Shown in pieces: positions 21,004 to 33,100 of a stretch of 64,000 bases of DNA. The stretch is taken from NCBI GenBank assembly GCA_903813345.2, contig CAIIXF020000001.1, forward strand, positions 11,321,598-11,385,597, given 5' to 3'. Within the stretch, counting starts at the first letter, position 1. Each line of letters starts with the position of its first letter. The position numbers and the translations under genes are program-made. The stretch comes from Owenia fusiformis. Its lineage: Eukaryota > Annelida > Polychaeta > Sabellida > Oweniidae. The notes below the pieces were generated by a model. That model was given only the letters and a program-made list of their open reading frames with translations. It did not search any database and was not told the origin of the DNA.

Positions 21004-22982
21004 AGAAGTTGCCCTCATGGCATGAAGTCATCACTTTGTTTGTTCTTTGGAGTTTTAAAATTATATTCTTAAATGATTTAAGCATATAATTTCAAGTTGT
21101 GCTACACGAATCAGGAACGGGTCTGAAAATGAACAAGGAGGGGGGGAGTGTCACATTTCAAGTCTGAAAAAATATTTCCCCTAAAATCCAAAATTGGGCC
21201 TAAATTTTGAAAAGTTAAGGTCCATTTTCTGGATAATTTGGCCTTTAGTAACAATTCAATTATGGCAAAAGAGGGCCCACATTTTTCTTGGCCCAGTGCG
21301 AATATCGCAGGGATATTTTGTTTGAAGCACTTCCACACTGAAATACACACAAAACTACATCCCAGACGTTCTAAATTGATGCGAAACACATTGTTCTACT
21401 TTAAATGCTTTTCATGTGGTTAGGGGGCATATCGGTTAATTTAAGGAGTAATCATCGAATACACAACACTATATTTATCATAAGTAAGATTTTAGATTAT
21501 TACATAATCAGTCGGTGTTTCATGGAAACATTTACTCTTCCATACAAAAGTTTGGCAACCCAAATTCACTATCTTTATTTGACGACAAATATTCACTTTC
21601 TTCAGAATCAAAAAAATTTTGTGAATTTATTTTTATATCTCGATAACTCTCTCCCAAAAAAATGTATAGTATTCTCTAAAATGAGACTCTGTGGTAGCTT
21701 TTCTAATCACAAAGCAATATAAATATAAACAGCAAACAACAAAGACAATTCAGTTTTTCAGTTTTCTAATTTGCCATGCTAGAGACAAACAAACATCCTG
21801 GCGCGTATATAGGTAAGTAAAAGTATATAGTAAGACGAAGCTATGTTTTAAGAAGCTAAGTCAAGCTGGTGCGAAGGTTAACTGCATTGTTGATTTTTCA
21901 AAAACACATTAAGGGTTTCATACAAAATACTTAAGTTTTTTAATCATGTTACGAGCACTGGTAGATTCTTTACTATGGTATAGACAAAACTAAGCTTATA
22001 ATCTTGAGTGTAAATTTCTAACCGTCTGTTTTGCATTTTATCCACAAGATCAATTCATTGCTGTCTATCAACGTAATGCCTATATGTCTGAGCAACCCAT
22101 CACCTATTCATAATAAAACATTCACGGTTATTCGGTTCCTGCAGATTGCTACGTTGCAGTTTTTTTAGGAAATTCCCCAGAATGGCGGAGTGACCCTCTA
22201 CGATGAAAAAGTATATTAGCTACATAGTCTGCACCCCACTGTAGTGACAAATGAACAGTTGTTTAATCCGGTTGAAATGTCAAACAGACATTGTAAAAAG
22301 CTCAAATGCAATGCAGGCCCTATTAAAATATTTGTTTATTCATGGTGTTTCGCCCTTTTGATCGATATTCAAGACTACGCCACGCCGGCAGTGAAAACTC
22401 CGTGATATTAGTCTAGTTCTTCCCTGAACTTTTTACTGGATGCGTTGTATGTACACCGAAATGTCAAGTATACAGTATAGGCAGTTGCTTTCTCCCCATT
22501 CTAGGTGAAAGTCACGAGTCTGATCTGAAAACAAGAAATAGACAACCCTTTTCAATATTTTATTCATTTGCACTTCTCTAAAAGAGAGCTTCATCTAGTA
22601 ATTACTGCAACCATCTAAATCCCAGGGTATGAGTCAATGTTTTTCAAGCTAAGGCATTAGTATGACAAAATGTCACTACATATTACAAAAGTGAAATCAT
22701 AGACGTCAAACGCCGGTCAAAAAACGGCTCACGTGAAAATGGTTTCTAATATCCATGCATAACATAAGAACATTGGCCCAAATGACTTGGGCAAAGGGCA
22801 AAAAGGCCACGATGTATCAGCCAAAATCTTTGGAAACAGGTAGAACAATTGCATTTTCATGCCCTTATTTTGATTTAAATCCAAAATATATGGTACTGAA
22901 AGATGCCATTTGAATGTGTGGGATGAAATTGAAAAATAAACTATATGAAATATGCACTTGTGTAAATAGATGTATTTGAAAT
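21004..22982. other. Intergenic, no supported gene
   Basis: Contains a relic of the tgggcc/aaaatttt-type short repeat near 21120-21250. The remaining open frames show no domain signal. Confidence 0.3.
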
Positions 22983-23340
22983 ATGATCACTCTGCCCATC
23001 ACTCGCCACATTACCAGATATTCAACATCGATTCTTTCCAAGAATTCCCATATGGGTCAAATCATGCATGCTGTCATTGTGCCTTTTACTCTCCACAAAT
23101 TACAAGATATTCAACATCGATTCTTTCCAAGAATTCCCATATGGGTCAAGTCATGCATGTTGTCACTGTGCCCTTTACTCTACATAAATAACAAGATATT
23201 CAACATCGATTGTTTCCAAAAATTCCCTTATGGGTCAAATCATCATGCATGCTGTCATTGTGCCCTTTACTCTCCACAAATTACAAGATATTCAACATCG
23301 ATTTTTCCAAGAATTCCCATATTCCCATATGGGTCATTCC
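22983..23340. repeat. Minisatellite upstream of the collagen gene
   Basis: Four copies of a unit of about 87-90 bases, each with caagatattcaacatcgat, then aagaattcccatatgggtca and a tgtcattgtgcc block. Small insertions vary the last copies. It ends about 670 bases before the collagen start codon. Confidence 0.85.
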
Positions 23341-24008
23341 TCGCAACCATGTATGTCAGACAGACACGTGGTATACCGCCACGAAATCCATGGTTTTTAG
23401 TACCATTTTATGGGTACTATAGGTAGGTCACCATGCTCTCTTTGAACATGTTCTTATGGAACCTCTGGGAACGTAAAACAATAAAGAGCCCAAATAGATC
23501 TTTCGTTTGATATACAGAGGTACGTTACATCTAATGGAACCATGATTGTTGTGTTTTCTTTGATTCTGTGCGAATCAACTAGTTGTGCAACTGAATTTGG
23601 TCTCATGTGTTCCAAACCCAGACGATATAGCAAGTGATAGCTGTTTGCTGACTATCAAATTTCTTACAACTTCTGTTCTTAATCATTTTTTATCAAGCTT
23701 TCCGAACGGCAAGCTTTTTTGTGTCACAGACGTAAAAAATAACATGGAAAATCATTTTCTCGTAATCCTATTGGCTGATCCCAGACTAGAGATCTAAATT
23801 TACCTAACAAATGCTGTTTTTAAGTAATCGCTCCGCAACATTTCTTCACATTCAGGAACGTTTGCATTTAGCTGTACGGAGGTGCATGTGATACCAGGGA
23901 AAACTGGCAACACTGCAAGCCGCAGCACGAAGGCATTTAAAACTTATACATCTTCATAATCATTTGTAAATATACCTCATTTTATAGACTATGAAATAGT
24001 AGACAATT
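23341..24008 (+). promoter_or_regulatory. Presumed collagen promoter and 5' UTR region
   Basis: This stretch sits between the minisatellite and the collagen ATG. Weak AT-rich TATA candidates occur near 23940-23990, but none is distinctive, so the transcription start is not placed. The call rests on position only. Confidence 0.3.
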
Positions 24009-24123
24009 ATGGCGAGGACTAATTTTACAATGAGTTTATTAGTGCATTTTGTTGTCGTCGTGATATTGCAGTCCGTATTATTCCAAGATGGGGCCGTAAC
24101 CGAAGCAGCCAAGAGAAGGAAGC
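24009..24123 (+). CDS. Collagen exon 1 (signal peptide)
   Basis: ATG at 24009 starts 38 codons plus one base before a GTAAGT donor. The translation has a hydrophobic core ([16 protein letters not shown]), then polar residues and a basic AKRRK end. A second in-frame ATG lies seven codons downstream. The first is preferred because it is upstream, open and in ATGG context. The following intron is 8.1 kb. Confidence 0.85.
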
Positions 24124-27100
24124 GTAAGTATATTATTCTGATAAACAAATATGATATAATGAATTAAATAAAGAACCAAGTTATTCTTTAATATAATCAT
24201 CAAATAACAAAAACTGCGCAAATGCTGATTTCTCTCAAGTCTTATCTTAAAACCATGGCAACTTTTGTTTTAACACTGTACGAAATCGATTGAGCAAATC
24301 GGTTATCGCTAAAGATACGATTTCATGAATAGTATATATTTAAGTGAGAAAAGCTTTTAGAGCCTAAAAATCATTTTAGCATGTATGACTTGATTCGAGT
24401 TACCAGGGATTACCCTAACATTTGAGGGAGTGGATGCTTTCATGCTACATCCATGGAATTTTTAAAATATGCTTGCACCAACATGAAAACAGTTTTGCAC
24501 CAAGTTAAAAATCATGAAAATTCGCCAAATTTGACCAACTTAAGGCTTTACTATGTAAAAAGAATTTCGAACTCATTTGGAAAAAGACGACTGAGTTACA
24601 CATCCAAAAAGTTGATTCATTAGTTACGAGAGTTCAGGAAGGCAACTCCTGCTGTTTGAGCATTCCTAGTTGTCGAATTTGCACATTCAGTACAAGAATG
24701 AGTGATGTATCTATTCTTGACGATAGAGCCGGATATTTAGGGCATCGATCATTAGGCGAAAAACTTTGTATTTTAAGGTTTTTAACCCGTATCATTATAA
24801 CTTTCTCTACCTTTTTTCATAATCTGTGTTACATGGTCGACCTTCTTCCAGTTTCATATCTACATCTCATAACTCTTTCATGTAGACCACCAATACCTCA
24901 GATCAATTACATTCTAAAAGCAATCATGAGTTTTACCACATGTGGTTATTTTGTGCAATGATATCCCCATCAAAGTCTAGCTTTTATCTACAGAGGTCCT
25001 TTACCCACCCAGGGGTTACATTGTTCCACTACATACTACTTTAATTTGTTCATTTATCAGACGGGAAATTTTTGACTTTTGCATCGTCTTTATCATCAGT
25101 GCACATTTGCTGTCTGGAAGGAACCATTAAATCTTGAGGAACATTACCTTCCAGTAAGATATATTGCATATGAGAATGTAAAGAGCGTTATTCGGAAAGA
25201 ACCCACAAATGGTAACACAAGAAGAGCAAAATTACATCCAAATCAAATATATATTAATCAATAAACAAAAAATGGACCGATACATTATATCAGATACAAG
25301 ATTTATATAATATGGGTAATTATTTGAAGTAAGTAATTTGAGCAGGTTTTTATAAATATTTTTATAAGTGTATATTTCAACGTCAAGTACTTTAATTTCT
25401 GTTTACCATATCCCCCACAATGATCCGTCCTGGCCTTGATTTTCAAGTATAAACCGATAAAGTTGTTATTAGAAAAAAATGTTAAAGCGGCAGTGAATGA
25501 CCGAGAGTGTAAAATATTGGAAGCAGTTTTTAAGACGCATTCCTGGGTGAATAAATATAATCCTAAATGTACGATTTCTGAAACAAAAATTGTGATATCT
25601 AATTAATCAAATATGATATTTTTTGTACGATTTAAGGTGCAGATATGTCCAAATTAAAGGACATCCACCCCTTCAAAATTATTGCTATGAACAAGGATAA
25701 GGATTATCATGAAATTAACTTTTGAACTATTGTGAATATTATATGATTTTGTGAAAGTTGTTCTCAATTTGTTTCTTGTCTTAGTTGCACTTTAAGACAG
25801 CTGTATATCATAAAACATTCAAATTAGTCTGTTCGTTACATCATGGCCTTGTTGGAAAAAGTACACATATGGTTTATTTAAATCATTCTGATCGTTGTAA
25901 TACATTTTAAAAACATGGGTTTCTTTTCTAGTCCTGTAATTCGCTGACTTTAAATGAGACTGTTTAATTGAGGCAGACAAACTCGTTTTTATTTCTAAAA
26001 ACCCTTCTTGTTTTTCAAATGTTCCTACTTCAGTGTTTTCGTATTTGCTGAAATCATCTGTCTCTTATAATTGTTGTGTTTCTTTGTGACAGCACTTTTT
26101 GCGAACTACTCTTATTTATTATCGGCCAAATATCATACATTTATTTTCAGTTTTCCGTCTTTGGATATGTTTGGTTTTCTTCAAGCTAGATGCATGCTGT
26201 GACTAATGAAATTATTAATGGTATATATGTCAAATTCAGAAGTAGAAGGCAATTTAAACAGTCATGCCGGCTGTTAAAAGTTAAAACTCGTTACTTATCC
26301 TAGAAAATCACAACAGGGAATGGGAATATACAAGGTAAATAGTTGACCTTAGAGTGTCCTGAAAGGTTGGACGTAATGGGTAGTTTTTTTAGTTACGTTT
26401 ACACAATATGTACTTCATCACCAAGAAACGGGGTTTACATACTGGAATTTGTTTTCAAAAGTTCAATGACCTTTTGTTTGCTGATACTGTCACTCCACAG
26501 TGTTGGAAAATATATTGGTTAAATAAATCTTTTTTTGCAGTGTCAGTTTTCAGTAGGGAGTTCACTGAGCATATCAGCTGAACGATTCCGTTTTGTGTGG
26601 GCGTCTGAAACTGCACAGAACTTTGATATAATGATATGCTTCTGGGAAATGTTCTCTATCAGCAAGTATCCCATGAAATAGTGAAACACATAAGACTTTG
26701 AAGAATTTTGCACTCATTTTGGAAAATACAGATACTCATGTATAATGCAATGATACAAAAACTTCTAGATATATTTACTAACGTTTTCACATAGTTCACA
26801 AGAATGCATAATTTGTCACAACACTATTCCAAACTACTATATTATCTAAAAACAATATGTAGCAGTCTTGCATAACTTTTGACTTTTGATGGATAAAAAG
26901 TATGGGTCATTATATTTTAGTCTTTTTGCGGTGAAATATAATCAGCACGTTGTAAGCGTTTCTAAAATTACCCAGCTTGAAACAAGAATAGGTTTCGCAC
27001 AACATATGTGTTTGCAGACAGAGGAAGTGTGTTTATGCTTAACTGAAGTTGATAAATGCTGAGTTATTTTGACATTTTTGATTATTGATATAATTTGTTG

Positions 27101-30100
27101 CTGGTTCATCTACCTAATTCTACACCTTTTCTGTCTAGCATTACTGAAAACATCCGTCTAGAGATGGACGATTCCAGTCACAGTCAGTGCGGGCAGACCA
27201 CTTGAATTTTTTTAATTCACTTTTTTATTTATTCAGTTGCAATTTTGTCCATAACTTCATCTCCATGATTTCTCCAAGGAAGTCCTTGATATCTCAGAGA
27301 CAAATACGCAGTATTTCAGAGGGTTTAGCATTCATGCATTCGAGACTCAGCCATTATTACGTGAGACCTTACATCCGATTGTAAAACTTCTTTTAAACAC
27401 CTGGTATACGAGACTTGTTATGTCTACCCCTCTCCAAAAATATCTTTATCGATATCCAAGCCCAAAACAGTTCTTCGATGTTTAGGCGCAGATTACCGTA
27501 CAGGTTCTAAATGTTATGTAACTGTGAGAGTGTTTTTGTTCTTTACTTTCCGACCCTTCACACAATTAATAATCTTTGGAGAATTAAAAGAATTCATTTA
27601 AAAAAGCATATTTCCATTTGTTTTTGGTGTTGCTTCACTCAGAACGACATATCAAGGTTTCACCACTATGTTTCACTGCTACCATAAGGCGTTCTCTACA
27701 TTTGCATACGTACTTGTCTCAAAAGTATGAAACACCATTGAAAAAACAACTTAAAGCATAACTCCCTATACACATGAAGGAATGCTTCACGGGTCCTTTC
27801 TCAGAGAAAACACCCTTTGTATAAACAAAGATACTAAACATAAGAAGCTAACATAATATGTGTCAACACCTTTAGTGTGGCGAAGTCTGCTAGATAAGAG
27901 ATATATGTATTTTCCTGACATATAACAACCTTGTGCACTATTAGTTCGGACAACCTGCTAACACTAACAAACGTAGATTATTTGGAAAAGTTTTAATCTT
28001 TACACTACTTTTTCTTGAAATGGTTTGTTTTATTTGTTCTCCTTTAGTAGTATCGGTATCCATGATAGTCAGAACTGTTGAAAGTACACGATTAAATTTG
28101 TGTTAGGTAGTCGAATTTTCCTTTGAAATGGGGTACAATAACATAATATATTGTACTGTAATCGTGTCTGATACTTTTTCCCCCGATACTGTCGAATTCA
28201 GAGAGTCACAAAACCGACTGTTGGTGATCTCGTCAAATATCAATGTTCTCACGAGTGTCGAAAGTATAAATAACCCAAACTATGCAAGAAATACAGAAGT
28301 ACAGTTAATTTATTTTTAAAGTAAACTGTTTCTAACTATTTCTTAAAATGCTAAAGGCCAATTACAATTCCTTTGAACATTAATGTGAGACCGACATAAT
28401 AATAAATTGTTTTATTGTAGATAGGCATTTTCTGATATAACACTATGTTAAGTAATACTTTTCAGGACGATAGCCTCAATGAGATGACAATATCTCTTGT
28501 TCTATTCAGTATTTTTACACCAAGTTTTGACAAGTTGTTTAAATGTGATAATCCTTATTAAAAATTGTATTTCAGTGATAAATTTTGAAATATAGGACCA
28601 GCGGTAAAGGTAATTTGCAGTTTTTCCTTAAAAAAGTATTTTTCGTATCCATCACCAGCCAAACATTTTCCTTTTATATTCACCTTGGGAAAGGGTTAAG
28701 CGTTTGTGAGTATCATTCTTCTTTTCGTACTTCACAAGCTACTACTCCTTTTTTTGGTTACTCTCACTAGTACCATGAAGCCGCTAGTAGTAATTAGATT
28801 AAGTTCTCTTTTCAAAGAAGCAAAATTACTAAAAAAGAGTACATAATTGGTTACAGTAGTTCGACGGAGTTCAGACGGTTCCCAAAGTCTTTTGACAGTT
28901 GCTATAACAATTTCACAAGTGTTGGGAGGTATTTCAACTCCTGTTGTGTAAGTGTATTCCTTCAGTGATGGGTTCAGCCCAACAAGTTTCAATATTGGAC
29001 AACACAGTACCAGTAGTTTATATAAAAAAAATCACCACAAGAATGTATCTGATATTATTTTTTGTCTAGAGTCCGTCAAAAATTGCAAACTGATCTTTGA
29101 AATGTCAACATGTACAAATTGTTTTTCTTCCATATTTTCTCCTATTTCAAGGTTTGCGTGACCTTTCCGGCCATATGTTTCTGATGTCAATGTGGAATTT
29201 GGGTCATTATAACAGTCTTCACTCATATGAAATACTTTACTATGTCCAATACGTTTGACACGCGTGTCCCGAGGCTGCAACCTGATCTATATATTTCAGC
29301 ATAAGAAATTGTTTTTGTTCTATATTTTCTCGTATTTCAATGTCAACATGACTTTTCCATTTGTTTCTCTGTAGGATATAATAATGCCAATGTGGAATGT
29401 AGGTCATCATATCAGCCTGTACTCATATATACATTATTTCATTAATCTTTTATGGAAAATGGAGTCCAAGCTATTTTGCTTTGATTTTTGTATCCCTGGT
29501 AAAAACTGTCTAAAACATATGTTTTCATGTTTGTCATCAATCGACACCACTTGAAATTTCAGAATGTTACAAATTATTTTCCTACGATTTTCTTACCTTT
29601 CCAATGGGTTGAGTATGAGGAAATCGCGCACAGAATTTTTAAATATAGGTCATCGAAAAAACGTTCATCATGTCAAAGAGCATTTTTGACATGTGTATTG
29701 TACGTATGTTCTAAGTCTGTGTAATGTTGTAGACAAAATCTCAGCGTGTAATTACAAACTGTTGTTGCAGTAATGTCAAAATATATTTCCCAGCTGAACG
29801 CTTCATCCCCCCCTTAGGCAATGACATTGTGAATTTAATGCAATGTGAACGAGGTCATGAAAATTTGCTTAAGTACCATTTTTTTCTTGGATAAAAACAG
29901 AAGAGCCAGAGACATATGATTCTTGAGTCGCTGCACCACTGGAGACAAATTCCAGCATGTTGCAAATTTCTTTTTTTTCATTTTTTCGTATTTCCATGTC
30001 AAAATGTTTTTTGAGATGCTCGCTTTTTGTTGCAAGGATCACTTTTCGGCGGGAAATTATTTCAAATTGTCAAAGACATATTTTGAAAAGACAACTGTAA

Positions 30101-33100
30101 TGTGAGAGTCTAATATTAGAAGTGTAAACTTTTGTAAAACCCTTTCTCGAGGTTAAACCAACCTTCTTAATTGGTGTTATAATGAACAGATACACAGTTG
30201 GATAAATGATAACTTGACGCTTTGTTCAAAATATCAATCTTTTTTGGTTGAACGTATGCCACGTCAGCTTGGAGAATTTATCACTTTTGTCAGGAGACCA
30301 CCCTGTGAAGTTTGCTTTTAATTATTCATAACGAAATTAACGTGCGCCGAAGTTGTGCATTTGTTTGGGAATTTATCAAGATATCTTTAAATGATTAATG
30401 CAGTTATGTTTTGGAGATTATTTAAAGAGATCACCATCCAAACTGGGATTTCCTTAGTTAAAAATGAGCAGACATTATTTAACACTTTCGAATTCTAACA
30501 TAAGTGTAGTACAGCATTTGCGTTTTTAGGTTTCTCCATTAACATTCTGAATTTCAAATTACCCAGATCCTACATTGTGTTCTCTGTCATTAGTACCAGT
30601 TGATGTGTTTACCTTTGCGCAATCTGTTATCTTTCCCTGTTTTCTGGCATCTTTTGATGTAAATGTCTAGCTTATTTTTTGATTTCCCCTTCGAAAACAG
30701 TTATTTGGATCAAAGTCTGGACGGAATGTACATCGTGTCATCTCAACCTTATGGTTTTTATACCCCATAGCACTTATTCTCCCGAGAGTTATCTGCAAGA
30801 AGTCAAAGGTTATTGTTCAGTAACCACAATTTATATTAGTTTGACGTGAGACATGCACACCATTCGAAACCAATAATTAGGCTAAAAAATGATGCTTTAT
30901 TTTGTTGAGAGTGGCATGTTTTTAGAATTATTTCACCCATTAGATGAAACATATGGTTTCATGGAGTCAATGCTCGTTTTACATACTTGACATTATTTTT
31001 TACATCATGCAGGAATTCATTTATATACATGGCTCTGAGAATGCAGTATATTACCGGTTATATAATCAATGAATAGTCCTCGATCCTTGAATTAATTTTT
31101 ATTCGTCGATGTATGTAAAAGTCTATAATTGATCTGTTGCGTTTAGCACATAATGCATGCCAGACTGGATCTATGTCATACCAGACGTAACGTATTCCCA
31201 AAACAAAATACAATTGCGCTGTGTAAACGTGTTAAATACCAGATAAAAATAGTTGATACGTTGACCTTACCTGGTAACTGGCGGTTCATATCACATATCT
31301 GGCATTCTAAATGTAGACGAATCGCGTCTTCATACTTTGTGTAAGTCAATTTAATTTACTTTTGATTATTTAAAGTTTCAAGAGAGATATACAAAATATG
31401 TTTGTAGCCACTGGTTCACTGATTAAATAAAATTTATTGTTCGTTATCCGACGTATTCCCAACTTTTAATTCCCAGAAAACAAGCGAAAATTGAATAAGA
31501 ACAAAACAGAAAACATATTGTACATATTGGGCTTATGATAAAAGCGCGGTAAAATAATGATGGACGTAGTTAAAGTAACACCCATTAATTTTCCTGTGTA
31601 CACATTAACAAAGGCCGAACGTAATACCTGGAACGTGCCTCGTTCGCAATTTCAATGTATTCGACGTTCGGCTTTTTACCGTATACTATTCTATCAACCA
31701 TGAAATATAAACCATTGGGAAATTCCACAGACGAATGCTCTAATGCAATACATCGAAATCATCGGATTGATTATGAAAAAACAAGGATTTTCGATACATA
31801 ACCCCATATACCACGGGGTAGCTCCATATATGTCCCCTCTCTAATAGAAATAATACATAGATCACCCATTGAGACAAAAGGATATGGCCGAATCATTTCG
31901 TCATACTTTTTATAAAATTAACACAAGATAAACAAAATAAAAAATATATAAAATATGTATATTTTCACTGGTGATTACACTGATAAATCTTTATTTCAAT
32001 CAACCATCGTCCCAATTCTTGATTTCGATTTTTGTCTTTTACCTTTTCAAAAGCGCCCTCTTCCGTTTCAACAGCACCCTCTGTGGAGTAGTCCCATTGT
32101 CTAATGAAGATCATTTAAAGCCCCGGATGTCGTGTCGTTTCGTTTGATACACAACTTAAGCCCCGGGTATTAAATAAGCCCTTGCATTGCATTGACCCGA
32201 ATACTTTCTATTTTCAGCATGTAAATATGACGGAAAGACATATAAACACGATAGCGTGTGGCAACCGTATGGAAATCAAGACCCATGTTTTGTTTGCAAG
32301 TGCCATAATGGAGAATTCTTTTGTGAAACGCAAAAATGTGACAAACCTAATTGCCCAGGAGCAGTAGCCAAGGAAGGGGAGTGCTGCCCGAAATGCCCAG
32401 GTAAAGACATCACCCAAACATCTATTGTATTGTATTGTATCTTTATATCATTTAGCGTATATATATAAATTATATAATAAATATAAATTGTAATATTTAA
32501 AGATTATACGACAATAATATACTGATTTCTCTCTCTCTCTCTTTCAGATAGTGAAGAACTTGAAAAGGTACAGAATAGCTTGCAATTAAGTATACTTTCA
32601 TAGTTTAAACATAAAAAACTATCGAACTTCACTATTGTGTTTTCATGATATATTTCTATTTATTGTGAGACAGAAATACACCACTTTGTATCTAAGCACA
32701 GGTGCAAAAGGGAAAGGACCAAAAGCTGTAATGGAACCTAGCAAGAAAAAGCAAACTCTATTCGTGCATACCAGTCATAAGAAAAGAACCAAGAACCAAT
32801 CCAAGACCAGAACACCAACGGACATTTCATTCATACTGACGTCATTACAATAATATATGTAGAAGCAAAAATAGAATTTTATAATTACTTTCAAGGGTCA
32901 AAACCCATTTGCAAAGCTGTCAAAGTAATCCATAAAACACAGTAATTCACAATGACCATTATGAAAAAACTATGGCTGGTTTCGATCCCAAATTTTTCAA
33001 CCATTAAAGTCATTTTATACTTGAACGTTACTTATAGTATACCATCATTCGGAAATATAATATATTTTAATATTTCAAGATGAGGGCTGCTGCAGAAGAG

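Noticed and set aside
22983-23340. CRISPR-like regular repeats
   Set aside because: The units are contiguous tandem copies of about 87-90 bases without unique spacers, in animal DNA; this is a minisatellite.
24656-24961. 101-codon open frame in collagen intron 1
   Set aside because: No domain, no paired splice sites, composition like the rest of the intron.
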